A DNA stretch of 50,384 bases from Lewinellaceae bacterium (GTDB lineage: Bacteria > Bacteroidota > Bacteroidia > Chitinophagales > Saprospiraceae): assembly GCA_016708875.1 (NCBI GenBank), contig JADJFA010000040.1, forward strand, positions 1 to 50,384, given 5' to 3'. A program made the position numbers and the translations under genes. Shown piece by piece: positions 9,571 through 19,337 of the stretch. Position 1 is the stretch's first letter. Each line of letters starts with the position of its first letter. Below the pieces are notes generated by a model. That model searched no databases. It worked only from the letters and a program-made list of their open reading frames with translations, and was not told the origin of the DNA.

Positions 9571-10339
9571 ATGACAGAAAAAAGTAGCGTGGAGGAAATT
9601 TTTTTAAATTTCTATCACAATATAAATTTGACGAAAATGATTTGGATTACTCGATATTGGATAAGCATACCGTGGCGTTACAAACTTTATCCAATATTGG
9701 TAATTCAGGTATAAATGTATTTGATGTATACAAACGTCAGGTCGTCTTCTATTCTTCGAATTTCGGAGCACAATTAGGTTATGTACCATCAGATTATGAA
9801 AAGACCGGGCAACAATTTTTCGCAGAAAGAATTCATCCCGAAGACAAGCTAAAACTAAGTCACCTGGGCGTTTCTACCTTTAAAGTATATAGTAATATAT
9901 CAAGCGCTGAGAAACTAAATTATAAACAGGTCAATGAATATAGGATCTTAAATGCCCAAAACAAGTATGTGCGGCTTATTGAACAGTACCAAATTTTAGA
10001 ATTAGACAAATCTGGACAAATATGGCTCTTGATCAGTTTTGTGGACCTTTCTCCAAATCAGGAAGAATATAATGGCATTAAAAGTCAATTATTAAATTTT
10101 AGAACCGGAAAAATTATCCCTATAGAAGTCCCCCAAAAAGCACAGTATGAATTAACAAAAGAGAAACAGAAATATTGAAACTTGTAAAAGATGGTTTATT
10201 AAGCAAAGAAATTTCCAATAGGTTATCTATAAGCCTACATACTGTCAATACGCATCGCCAGAGGTTTCTAGAAAAGTTGGGGGCTAATAATTCACTTGAA
10301 GCGATTATTTTTGCTTCAAAATTTGGACTTTTAGAATAG
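9571..10339 (+). CDS. PAS-domain / LuxR-type HTH transcriptional regulator (frameshifted)
   Basis: ATG 9571 (MTEKSSVEEIF) is followed by a T7 run at 9599-9605. A 1-nt correction there reads KFLSQYKFDENDLDYSILDK into the long middle frame, which looks like a PAS sensor (VFYSSNFGAQLGYVPSDY...FFAERIHPEDKLKL...YRILNAQNKYVRLIEQYQIL). A second break in the AAAA run at 10157-10160 leads to a typical LuxR HTH (ELTKRETEILKLVKDGLLSK, EISNRLSISLHTVNTHRQRF). The stop is TAG 10337; the corrected length is about 256 aa. It sits directly upstream of the TonB receptor on the same strand and may regulate it. Confidence 0.75.
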
Positions 10340-10410
10340 CGTGTGCCTGAAATATCCTCCGGCAGCATTTTTCAGACACATGCTCTAAGTACGTGTTCAG
10401 GATATGGCGC

Positions 10411-10428
10411 ATACTGATAAATCAGTAT
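10411..10428. promoter_or_regulatory. Perfect 18-nt palindrome upstream of the TonB receptor
   Basis: ATACTGAT-AA-ATCAGTAT, located between the PAS/LuxR gene and the receptor, 57 nt before the receptor ATG. The position suits an operator for the adjacent LuxR-type regulator, but it could also be a weak terminator; no T-tract follows. Confidence 0.35.
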
Positions 10429-10484
10429 TGTACCAATTTAGGGTTGGAAAGACCTTTGTACTTTCTAATTTCTAAATTAAAATC

Positions 10485-12820
10485 ATGATACGAATTGCTT
10501 TTGTTTTCCTCCTTGTAATTGCTGCAATACAAGTGATTGCCCAACCTACCCAAACCATTCGCGGGACCGTTGTTGACGATGCTTCCAACACTCCCGTTGC
10601 ATTTGCCACAGTAGGTGTTTTGCAAACAGACCCTTTCTTGGCGCCACAACCGATACTTCAGGAAATTTCACGATCTCAAATGTGCCTGTCGGAAGGTATG
10701 ACATCCAGGTTAAATTTATCGGCTATGAGCCTGCGATTATTCGTGAAATAACCGTCATTTCAGCAAAACAGACTTTTTTGACAATCCAGCTAAAAGAAAA
10801 TGCTTCTATGCTTGACGAGGTTGTGATAAAGCCCCGGGTAAACAAAGAGCAACCACTCAATACAATGGCCACTGTAAGTGCCAAAATGCTGAGTGTGGAA
10901 GAAGCAAAACGCTATGCAGGTGGATTTGACGACCCCGCCCGTTTAGCGTCTTCAGTTGCTGGCGTGGCAAGTAATACTGGAGAAAATGGAATAATTGTGA
11001 GAGGCAATGCACCTAAATTTCTGCAATGGAAAATGGAGGGCATAGAAATTCCTAACCCTAATCATTTTGGAGACTTAAATTCATTGGGAGGAGGAACCCT
11101 TACCGCATTGAGCAGCCAAATGTTGGCCAACTCCGATTTCTTTACCGGGGCATTTCCGGCCGAATACAACAATGCGTTGTCGGGTGTTTTTGATATTGCC
11201 ATGAGAACGGGCAATAATCAAAAGCGGGAACATACCCTTCAAGTAGGTTTACTTGGAATAGATGCCTCGTCTGAAGGGCCTTTTAAAAAAGAAGGCAGAT
11301 CATCTTATCTATTTAATTACCGCTATTCTACATTCGCTTTATTGGCGCCCCTGTTGCCTGAAGATGCAAGTAGCATTAAATATCAGGACCTTTCCTTCAA
11401 GCTTAATTTGCCTACAGAAAAAGCTGGTATCTTCTCAGTATGGGGCTTGGGAATGACTGATGGGGCTTCTGCAAAGGCCGAAACTGACATTGCAAAATGG
11501 GAGTATGCTGACGATAGTGAGCACAATGATATTAAGCAGAACATGGGTGTAGCGGGCATTAGCCACAAGTATTTTTTCAAGAATAATGCGTATTTGAAAA
11601 CAACTTTAGCATCAACAGCAACCCATACGGACTGGACTACTGAAAAACTCAATCAGGAATTATCCCTTCAACCGCAAAGCAAGATTGCCAATACAAATTG
11701 GAATTTTATTTTGTCCTCCTTCCTAAACAAAAAATTCGGTGCCAGGCACACGAATAAAACGGGAATATTGCTTACTGGTATGATGTATGATATACAGTTA
11801 AACAATTCCTTGGCATTAGGTGGCCCACTACATGAAATTGTTAATGCGAAAGGGTTCAGTACTGTAATTTCGGGTTATAGCAGTTCGTCCATTAACCTGA
11901 CTGATAAACTACAGATGAATATTGGAATTAATAGCCAGGTTTTTACGTTGAACAATAATTACACCATTGAACCCAGGCTCGGATTTCGTCAGCAATTGAA
12001 CAAAAATCAATCAATTGGTTTGGCTTATGGCTTGCATAGTCGCTTGGAAAAATTGAATTATTATTTTAATAATTCGCTTTCAACAGGAGAAACGGCCGTA
12101 AACAAAGACCTTGATTTTACGAAAGCACACCACCTTGTACTAAGTTATGATCAGAATATAACCGACCTGATTCATTTTAAGGTTGAACCCTATTTTCAGC
12201 AGCTATTCTCTGTGCCTGTAATAGCGGACAGCTCTTTCTCTTTCATTAATCTTCAAAACGATTGTTTTTTGGGGAGAAAGTTACAAAACACAGGTGAAGG
12301 CAGAAATTACGGGCTGGATATTACGCTTGAAAAGTACATTTCCAAAGGATACTATTATTTGTTTACGGCCTCTTTGTTTAATTCAGAATTTAAAGGTGGC
12401 GATGATGTTTGGCGCAGTACAAGATTCAACCGCAATTATGTGTTTAACTTTTTAATTGGCAAAGAATGGCAATTAGGCAAAAGCAAACAAAACACATTAA
12501 GCTTGAATTCCCGATTTTGTTATCAGGGAGGCAACCGATATTCTCCTGTAAATGAAACGGCGTCGCATATTGAAAAAGAGGTTATTTACGATGAAACAGA
12601 TGCATTTGAATTGCGAGCCAAACCCGCTTTAAATGTACATTTTACATCCAGCTACAAAGTAAACAAGAAGAAAAGCTCGCGTGAGATAGCTTTGAAAATA
12701 TTAAATGTCACTGGACAGCCGGACTTTAACGGATACCAATACAACCTGATAAATAATAAAATAGAAAAGGATTTGGCGTCTGTATTGATTCCAAATTTAA
12801 GCTACAAAATAGAATTTTAA
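10485..12820 (+). CDS. TonB-dependent receptor with CarboxypepD_reg-like N-terminal domain (frameshifted)
   Basis: An outer-membrane barrel of the Bacteroidota type. ATG 10485 gives a signal peptide (MIRIAFVFLLVIAAIQVIAQ), then a carboxypeptidase-regulatory-like beta domain (QTIRGTVVDDASNTPVAFAT...VPVGRYDIQVKFIGYEPA). One base is missing near GG at 10640; adding it reads FLGATTDTSGNFTISNVPVG and joins the frames into about 778 aa. A plug domain follows (EVVIKPRVNKEQ, SSVAGVASNTGENGIIVRGN, GALSGVFDIAMRTGN-like block) and then a barrel ending in a terminal Phe (NLSYKIEF). No SusD-like partner is present, so it is not a SusCD pair. Its substrate is unknown. Confidence 0.88.
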
Positions 12821-12851
12821 CAGTTATACGGTATAGAGTAACTGGTCAGGA

Positions 12852-12936
12852 ATATTTCATACAACGCCACTACGCCAACACGACTTCTTTTGTTGGATTC
12901 CAATGCGTTGTGCCGTAGTGGCGTTGTGTGAAATAT
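12852..12936. terminator. Long inverted repeat between convergent genes
   Basis: Arms of about 33-35 nt (12852-12886 and 12902-12936) share ACAACGCCACTACG and TATTTCA, with several mismatches near the loop. It sits between the receptor (stop 12820) and the corrected end of the M1 peptidase (12942), so it can terminate both. Confidence 0.6.
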
Positions 12937-12941
12937 TTATA

Positions 12942-14820
12942 CTACCCTTTTTTCGCCCACTTATTATCCATCTTCTCCACATCCGGAATAGTTGTCCCCC
13001 CCAACTCAGCCGACTTCACTTTTTCCCTTCTGCACACGAGATGCGCAGATTTTGTTTCCCGTCCCGCCATACCGCTGCCGTCTGATGGAAAGTCTCTTTT
13101 GAACCGTCCGAGTATTCCACCACCAGATGTAGCGGTATGGGAATATTACCCTTGCGTTCCACCAAAATGACCTGACAGTTTGCGGCTTCGTCGTTTACAA
13201 CTCCTTGAATGCCAAGGTCCGGGTAGCCCCAATCAAAAAACCAAGGTTTCCAAAACCAGTCGAGATTTTGCCCGGAGGCATTGTTCCATGTCTGGAAAAA
13301 ATCGAAAGGCGCGGGGTGTTTGCCTTTCCAACGGTTCATGTATTCGGTCATGCACTGGTGGAATTTTTCATAGCCCAGCAGGTCGAGCAAGGTAAAATAC
13401 GCCTGCGATGGCCGCTGATACGATGCATTGCGATACGCTGTGCTCAGGTTGCGTGATTTCACCATAGGCGGCACGTCGTTTTCGGTGCCGGCAATGCTGG
13501 AGTAGTCGCGCACTCCCCCTTCAGTGTGGTTGGAGAGTGAATCGGAGAGCAGGTAGTCAAAAAACGCCGCCCAGCCCTCGTCCATCCAGGCATGGTCCTG
13601 TTCATTGATGCCCATCATAAAGGGGAAATAGGTATGGCTGATCTCGTGGAGCGTTAGTCCCATCGGCGAGCGGGGCGCAGTGCTCACGTCGTTGCACATC
13701 ATGGGGTATTCCATGCCGTCATCGCCATTAAACACGGTCATCACCGGGTACGGGAACGGATAGCCTGGTAGCCAGGTACTCATCATACGGATGCCATCGG
13801 CAGCGATTTTTGCCACTTGTGGGTAATCCGTAGACGCTGTGTTGTACGCTGCGCTGACAAAAGTCCGGCGACCGGTTTTGTCGTCCACGACCACAGAATT
13901 TGCATCCCAATTGTAATGGTCGCTGGCCGCAAAGGCAAAATCGGGGACGTCGCTGGCTTTGAAGCGGAAAGCCACGTTAGAGACCTCGGAGGTTTTAAAA
14001 ACCTCCGAGGTCTTCAATTCGTTCTCCGAAAAAATCGAGATCACTTCCTTACTCGTATGTGCTTTTTCCCATCGGGCAAAATAGTCGGACGTTAATATGT
14101 CCTTGGCATTTTGCCATTCCCCCGTGGCCCAGACCTGAAACCCTGCCGGCATTTTGATCGTAACATCGTAGTCGGCAAAGTCATGGTAGAATTCCTGCTG
14201 GCCAGTGTAGGGTGACTAGCCCAGCCATTCAGGTCGTCATAAACAGCAATTTGAGGATACCAGTACGGCACAAAAAAGGTGGTGCTGTCGCACACACACT
14301 CGCGTGCCGCTTTGCTTGCAGGCAAGGTGTATGACCATTGCACGGAAAATGTTGCGGTGGTTTTGGGCGGTAAAGGTGTGTCTTTGATTGAAACATCAAG
14401 GAAGGTGCCAGTGCGGCTTTGATCTTTGGGATTCACTTTTTTACCGTTGACCATCAGGCTTTCGATGCGGGTGCCTTCGTCGCTGACATCGCTCGCAGAC
14501 ACATCAAAAGCACGTTGCACCCCCTTGCGGTATCGGTCGTGTTGAAGTTTGAAACGAATGGATTTGAGTGTGTCAGGGCTGTTATTGGTATAGCTGACAG
14601 TTTCCTCGCCAGAGAGCCTCCGGGTTTTCGGCTCGATGCTGGCCGCAATGTTGTAAGAAGCACGGTTCTGCCAATAGTTTGGCCCCGGCTTGCCATCCCA
14701 ACTGCGTGTGCCACGTTCGTAAGACTTGAGATAGTTTCTAGGGACGAATAGCGTGGTTTGGGCGCCAAGACTTGAAAGCGCAATAAGGGCGCAGAAAGTG
14801 GTGAGAAAGAGGCGAAACAT
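12942..14820 (-). CDS. M1-family metallopeptidase, secreted (frameshifted)
   Basis: ATG 14820 opens with a signal peptide (MFRLFLTTFCALIALSSLGAQ) and an N-terminal beta domain typical of M1 aminopeptidase-like proteins. A break near 14216 is repaired by one base and continues QQEFYHDFADYDVTIKMPAG. The catalytic part has DGMEYPMM (GAMEN-like), the zinc motif HEISH and the downstream glutamate in MDEGWAAF. The apparent stop at 13016 follows an A5 run. A 1-nt correction extends it as KKVKSAELGGTTIPDVEKMD to TAG at 12942, which suits the family's C-terminus. The corrected length is about 626 aa. A perfect 33-nt palindrome is inserted in frame, encoding KTSEVFKTSEV. It is likely a periplasmic or exported peptidase. 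Confidence 0.85.
13981..14013. repeat. Perfect 33-nt palindrome inside the M1 peptidase gene
   Basis: AGACCTCGGAGGTTTT, one central A, then the exact reverse complement. It is in frame with the peptidase and encodes the internal repeat KTSEVFKTSEV. Homologues would not be expected to have this insert. Same geometry as 4676-4708 and 15080-15114. Confidence 0.85.
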
Positions 14821-15167
14821 AAGCCGTGATTTTAAAAATTAAGGGGCCAATTACGGGAGAATAAGCCACTTGGCGAAACAAATGATATTCTGCAATACAG
14901 TCAAAACCGCCTATAACAAAGCCTGGGAAGGCAATCAATCTATTGTAAACCCAATAAAATTTCAAATCATCAAATTGACAGATAAAACAGATTGGGAAAG
15001 TGTCTTTCCACCGACAAAAAATATTTCTCTTCAACAAATTCAAAAAAATACATTTGCCGCACGAAAATTCGCTAATAACAAGTCAGGAGGCAACTTAAAG
15101 TTGCCTCCTGACTTAATCACACGTCTTTCCAAACTCAAACTGTTCATTTTTAACCTGATTACATTTC
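14821..15167. other. Intergenic region between divergent peptidase genes
   Basis: This 347-nt AT-rich spacer separates the minus-strand M1 peptidase from the plus-strand M43 protease, so it must carry both promoters. A near -7 element (TACATTTC) lies immediately before ATG 15168. An open frame at 14870-15175 runs through it, but it crosses a perfect palindrome and overlaps the next start, so I do not call it a gene. Confidence 0.5.
15080..15114. repeat. Perfect 35-nt palindrome (17+1+17)
   Basis: AAGTCAGGAGGCAACTT, one central A, then the exact reverse complement. It lies 53 nt before the M43 protease start and belongs to the same geometric class as 4676-4708 and 13981-14013. Confidence 0.8.
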
Positions 15168-17102
15168 ATGTTTAAAAAAATCCTTCTCCCTGTAGCGGCA
15201 TTTTTGCTGCTCGCTTTCAACGCTTCTGCCCAACAACGAACCTGCGCTGCCGAAGAAGTACTCGCCCAACAACTGCTGGACAACCCGGCAATGATTCAAG
15301 AAATTGAACGTATTGAAGAACACGCCCGCCAATTCGCACAATCCGGTGGCGCAAACGACCGTGCCGTTATTACTATCCCGGTGGTGTTCCACGTGGTGTA
15401 CTACAACAGCACCCAGAACCTTTCAGATGCAAAACTCATGTCGCAACTTGATGTCTTGAATGCCGACTTCCGCCGCACCAACGCCGACGCAGGCAACACC
15501 CCCGGCGTATTCCAGGGCATTGCTGCTGACTGCGAAATCAACTTCTGCCTGGCGAAACAAGACCCAAGCGGCAACGCGACCAGCGGAATTCAGCGCCGTA
15601 GCACGACCGTTAATGGTTTCAGTACCAACGACAACGTGAAATTCAATTCCTCTGGCGGTCTCGACATCTGGGATCGCAACAAGTACCTCAACATTTGGGT
15701 GTGCAACCTTTCGGGCGGCTTGCTGGGGTATGCACAATTCCCCGGCGGCCCAGCCTCTACAGATGGCGTAGTTTGCGATTACGCTTACTTCGGCACCATT
15801 GGCGCAACCCCTCCTTTTGACAAAGGCCGTACTGCTACACACGAAGTGGGCCACTGGCTGAATTGCTACCATATCTGGGGCGACGATGGCACTTCTTGCA
15901 ACGGTACTGACAATGTGAGCGATACCCCAAACCAGGCTGACGAACATTACGGTTGCCCATCTTTCCCACAAGTTAGCTGCAGCAACGGCCCCAATGGCGA
16001 TATGTTCATGAATTACATGGACTACACCGACGACGCATGTATGAACGTCTTCACTACAGGTCAAAAAACACGGATGCAATCCCTGTTCTCTGGTAATGGT
16101 GCACGGGTTGCGCTGGCTAGTTCGCCTGGATGTCAGGATCCCGGCGGTGACGGCTGTAATGCGCCAACTGGTCTCAACGCCACGAACATTACGCAAACCA
16201 GCGCAACTGTTAACTGGGGTGCAGTGAGTGGTGTAACTACCTATACACTTGAGTGGAAGAAAAACTCGGATGCGACTTGGACGGTGGTTTCTAACCTCAC
16301 AACCACTTCACACAATTTGAGTGGCTTGTCTGTTGGTACGCTTTACGATTACCGCGTGAAAGCGATTTGCAGCGGGGTGGAGAGCAATTATTCTTCCATT
16401 GCGCAGTTCACAACGGCCTCAGACTGCACAGACCAATACGAGCCTAACAATACCAATGCCACGGCCAAGTCTATCCCGGTCAATACAGCCTTTACTGCAC
16501 AAATTGCAACCACAACGGATAAGGACTACTACAAGTTTGGTAACACAAGTTCCCAAAAGCATATAAAGGTCGAGCTTACAACTTTGCCATTTGACTATGA
16601 TTTACGGCTTTATCGTGGAACTACCCAAGTTGGTATTTCCCAAAATAGTGGTACAGCCAACGAGTTGATTATACTCAATAATGCCACGGTTTCGACCAAC
16701 TACAAAGCCTACGTTTATGGGTACAATGGCGTTTGGAGCAATACGCAGTGCTATACCCTTAAGGCAAGCATAAGATCTTCTACTTGGCGTACCGATGGCT
16801 CTGGTCAGGATCAAGGAGAAGAAATTGACCTTGAAGTGGTGTTCGAAAATGCCGGCTTTGGTCTCTTCCCTAACCCTGCTATGGATCAGGTAACGGTAGA
16901 AGTGCCGCTGGAAGCAGATGGCAAGGTGAGCGTTTCTATCCTTGACATGTCTGGTAAAACTACCCTTGCACAGCAGAAAATGCTCACAAAAGGGGAGAAT
17001 CAATTCACTTTCGACATTAGCAATTTGCCCAATGGCGTGTACTTTGTGCAAGTGCGCAATGGCGAAATTGCCAATACACGTAAATTGGTAGTGCAGAAGT
17101 AA
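15168..17102 (+). CDS. Secreted M43 (pappalysin-like) metalloprotease with FN3, PPC-like and T9SS sorting domains
   Basis: 644 aa and intact. Signal peptide MFKKILLPVAAFLLLAFNASAQ. The catalytic domain (about residues 65-315) has the extended zinc motif HEVGHWLNCYH (225-235) and a Met-turn in MNYMDY (281-286). A fibronectin type III domain follows (about 331-417, APTGLNATNITQTSATVNWG), then a pre-peptidase C-terminal-like beta domain (about 420-535, DQYEPNNTNATAKSIPVNTA). The C-terminus is a type A sorting domain (about 562-644, LFPNPAMDQVTVEVP...GVYFVQVRNGE...KLVVQK). Known biology: such proteins cross the outer membrane by type IX secretion and are anchored or released extracellularly. Substrate unknown. 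Confidence 0.95.
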   Translation: MFKKILLPVAAFLLLAFNASAQQRTCAAEEVLAQQLLDNPAMIQEIERIEEHARQFAQSGGANDRAVITIPVVFHVVYYNSTQNLSDAKLMSQLDVLNADFRRTNADAGNTPGVFQGIAADCEINFCLAKQDPSGNATSGIQRRSTTVNGFSTNDNVKFNSSGGLDIWDRNKYLNIWVCNLSGGLLGYAQFPGGPASTDGVVCDYAYFGTIGATPPFDKGRTATHEVGHWLNCYHIWGDDGTSCNGTDNVSDTPNQADEHYGCPSFPQVSCSNGPNGDMFMNYMDYTDDACMNVFTTGQKTRMQSLFSGNGARVALASSPGCQDPGGDGCNAPTGLNATNITQTSATVNWGAVSGVTTYTLEWKKNSDATWTVVSNLTTTSHNLSGLSVGTLYDYRVKAICSGVESNYSSIAQFTTASDCTDQYEPNNTNATAKSIPVNTAFTAQIATTTDKDYYKFGNTSSQKHIKVELTTLPFDYDLRLYRGTTQVGISQNSGTANELIILNNATVSTNYKAYVYGYNGVWSNTQCYTLKASIRSSTWRTDGSGQDQGEEIDLEVVFENAGFGLFPNPAMDQVTVEVPLEADGKVSVSILDMSGKTTLAQQKMLTKGENQFTFDISNLPNGVYFVQVRNGEIANTRKLVVQK

Positions 17103-17131
17103 GCGATTTACGATTTTTTGGATTTACGATT

Positions 17132-17171
17132 GCGGCATTTGGATGGTTATCCAAATGCCGCTTTCTTTTTT
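17132..17171 (+). terminator. Rho-independent terminator of the M43 protease
   Basis: Perfect 13-bp stem GCGGCATTTGGAT / ATCCAAATGCCGC with a GGTT loop, followed by TTTCTTTTTT. It starts 29 nt after the stop codon. It is the cleanest intrinsic terminator in the window. Confidence 0.9.
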
Positions 17172-17218
17172 ACCATCCAGCGTAAGACCCGTTTTCGCCC
17201 CACACGCTACACCCCACT

Positions 17219-17242
17219 GTCCGATTTCGAACACCCGCGTTC
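17219..17242 (+). promoter_or_regulatory. Putative enhancer dyad for a sigma-54 activator (adaptor operon)
   Basis: GTCCGATTTCGAACAC followed by CCGCGTTC, matching 46595-46618 and the minus-strand copy at 4466-4489 at most positions. It continues into CGCCCGCGAACGC, giving nested GTTCG/CGAAC half sites. The core ends 65 nt before the sigma-54-like element. Confidence 0.55.
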
Positions 17243-17307
17243 GCCCGCGAACGCAACAAGCATTGCACAATTCAGCCAAAACTACTGATTTTCAATGCAT
17301 TGCCAGA

Positions 17308-17322
17308 TTGGCACGGCGTTGT
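17308..17322 (+). promoter_or_regulatory. Sigma-54-like promoter of the adaptor/ABC operon (spacer one base short)
   Basis: TTGGCACGGCGTTGT has the strongest -24 half (TTGGCACG) in the window, but the -12 half TTG is one base too close and followed by T rather than C. Given the indel load of this sequence a lost base is plausible. The start would be near 17335, about 25 nt before ATG 17359. Confidence 0.45.
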
Positions 17323-17358
17323 AGTTTATAGTTCATACATCATAAGTTTATACATCCC

Positions 17359-18659
17359 ATGGATCGTCCAATCAAGAAAAAAGTATTCACCCCACAACGC
17401 ATCGCCCTGGCTGTGGGCATTGTGGCGTTTTTGATTTTTGCCGTGCGCACTGTGCTCAACGGCAGCCAAAGCAGCCTCAACGTGAACCGCGAAAAAATCA
17501 CCGTTTCAAAGGTCGAACGCGGCGTGTTTGATGAGTTCATCGTTGTCACAGGCGTAGTGCAACCTTTAAAAACCTACCAACTCGATGCCATTGAAGGCGG
17601 CTACGTATCACAAAAACTCCTCGACGGTGGCGCGAGTGTAAAGAAGGGTGACCTAATCTTAAAACTTGAAAATCAGCGCCTTACAATGGATTTCGTGAAC
17701 CGCGAAACCGAGATGTACCGCCTGATAAACGAGTTGGAAAATACGCGCCTCCGCCTTCGTCAGGATAAGTTTGCCTTGCGGAGAACCCTTTCAGAACTCG
17801 ATTTCCAAATCCAGCAAGCCAAGGCCGACCACGAGCGCAATGGCAAACTTTACGCCGACAAAGTCATCAGCCAGCAGGAATGGGAGCGTACCAAAAACAC
17901 CTACGAACGGCTCAGCGGCCAGCGCGAGATCGAAATCGAAAACCAAAAATTTCAGGAAGAAAACAGCATCACACAGATCAAACAACTCGAAGGAACGCTC
18001 GACCGCACGAAACTCAACCTCTCCATGATGAAGGATAATCTGGCGAATCTCGCGGTCAAAGCCCCCGTCTCCGGTCTGCTTTCGCGGGTAGACGTGGAGA
18101 TCGGCGCGAGCATCACCGCCGGACAAAACATCGGCCAGATTGACGACCTCAATGGTTTCAAAATGCGCGTGGAAGTGGATGAGCACTATATTTCGCGGAT
18201 TTTCCCGGGATTGGAAGGTTCCTTTGAATTCAATGGCGCAAGCATCAAGCTGGTTGTTTCCAAGGTTTATCCCGAAGTTCGTAATGGTCGTTTTGATGTG
18301 GACATGACTTTTGAAAAAATACCAGAAGGCATCCGCCGCGGACAATCAGTGCCTGTTCGACTTCAACTGGCAAACCCGCTGAAGCAACCTTGCTCGCCAC
18401 GGGTGGTTTTTTCAGTGACACAGGTGGCAACTGGGTGTATGTGCTCAGCGAAGGCGGTGTAAAAGCTGCCAAACGCAACATCTCTTTGGGACGAAAAAAT
18501 CCTCAGTTCTTTGAGGTGCTAAGCGGCCTGGAACCGGGCGAAGAGGTGATTACCAGTTCCTATGAAAATTTTGGGGATAAAGGTGAATTTATTAAACAAT
18601 CGAATCAATCGTTCCTAATCGTATCAATCTTCCAATTGCACAATCGAATCAATAAAATC
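17359..18659 (+). CDS. Periplasmic adaptor (membrane fusion, HlyD/MacA-type) subunit, frameshifted; no stop before the next gene
   Basis: ATG 17359 begins with a basic N-terminus and one membrane anchor (about residues 17-35). Two biotinyl/lipoyl-like halves (VVQPLKTYQLDAIEGGYVSQ and NLAVKAPVSGLLSRVDVEIG) flank a helical coiled-coil hairpin rich in Glu, Arg and Gln (about 110-225). A beta-barrel part follows. The frame breaks at GG 18369-18370; adding one G gives LGKPAEATLLATGGFFSDTG and the family's C-terminal region (GLEPGEEVITSSYENFGDKG). This frame then runs without a stop into the ATG of the ATPase at 18660. Family knowledge: it links an inner-membrane ABC exporter to an outer-membrane channel; no TolC-like gene is in the window. 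Confidence 0.88.
18598..18656 (+). repeat. Short degenerate AATCGAATCAATCG array between adaptor and ATPase
   Basis: CAATCGAATCAATCG, TAATCGTATCAATC and CAATCGAATCAATAAA occur just before ATG 18660. This is the same unit as the larger arrays before permeases E and F. It carries no stop in the adaptor frame. Confidence 0.55.
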
Positions 18660-19337
18660 ATGATAAAGACGGTTAATCTGCAAAAACTTTTCACCACCGA
18701 CGAGGTGGAAACCACCGCCCTCAATGGCGTTAGCATCGAAATCCAACCCGGTGAGTTTGTGGCCATGATGGGGCCTTCTGGTTGCGGTAAATCCACGCTG
18801 CTCAACATCCTCGGCTTGCTCGACAACCCAAGCGAAGGTGAGTACCATTTCTTCGGCACCGAAGTGGCCAAAATGAGCGAGCGCAACCGCGCCAACCTGC
18901 GCAAAGGCAACATCGGCTTTGTGTTCCAGTCCTTCAACTTGATTGACGAACTGACCGTGTACGAAAACGTGGAACTCCCACTGCTCTATCTGAAAACCCC
19001 TGCCACAGAGCGCAAAAAAAAGGTGGAAGCCCAACTCGAACGCATGAACATCATGCACCGCCGCAACCACTTTCCACAGCAATTATCCGGTGGTCAACAA
19101 CAGCGTGTGGCCATCGCCCGTGCCGTGGTAGCCGAACCAAAAGTCATCCTCGCCGACGAACCAACTGGTAACCTCGACTCCACCAACGGCCTTGAAGTGA
19201 TGAACTTGCTCACCCAATTAAACCAGGGCGGTACCACCATCATCATGGTGACGCACTCACCCCATGATGCGGGGTTTGCGCACCGGGTGATCAATCTGTT
19301 TGACGGACGTGTAGTAACGGAGAATTTCCACGTGTAA
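18660..19337 (+). CDS. ABC transporter ATPase, MacB/LolD-type (ATPase 1)
   Basis: 225 aa and intact from ATG 18660 (MIKTVNLQKLFTTDEVETTA). Walker A GPSGCGKST (residues 38-46), Q-loop VFQSFNL (Gln 90), signature LSGGQQQR (142-149), Walker B VILADEPT (162-169) and H-loop MVTHS (His 199). The sequence is typical of the LolD/MacB subfamily that pairs with FtsX-type permeases. It follows the adaptor directly and probably energises one or more permeases of the array. The upstream frame is continuous with the adaptor, but an internal ATG start fits all relatives. Confidence 0.96.
   Translation: MIKTVNLQKLFTTDEVETTALNGVSIEIQPGEFVAMMGPSGCGKSTLLNILGLLDNPSEGEYHFFGTEVAKMSERNRANLRKGNIGFVFQSFNLIDELTVYENVELPLLYLKTPATERKKKVEAQLERMNIMHRRNHFPQQLSGGQQQRVAIARAVVAEPKVILADEPTGNLDSTNGLEVMNLLTQLNQGGTTIIMVTHSPHDAGFAHRVINLFDGRVVTENFHV

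Noticed and set aside
14870..15175. 101-codon frame upstream of the M43 protease
   Set aside because: It runs through a perfect 35-nt palindrome, overlaps the protease start and shows no conserved features.
15423..16196. 257-codon minus-strand frame across the M43 protease
   Set aside because: It is a shadow of the clearly coding plus strand with no recognisable motif.
15168..17102. Adhesin or structural repeat protein
   Set aside because: The extended zinc motif HEVGHWLNCYH and Met-turn show that it is a metalloprotease; the FN3 and PPC-like parts are accessory.
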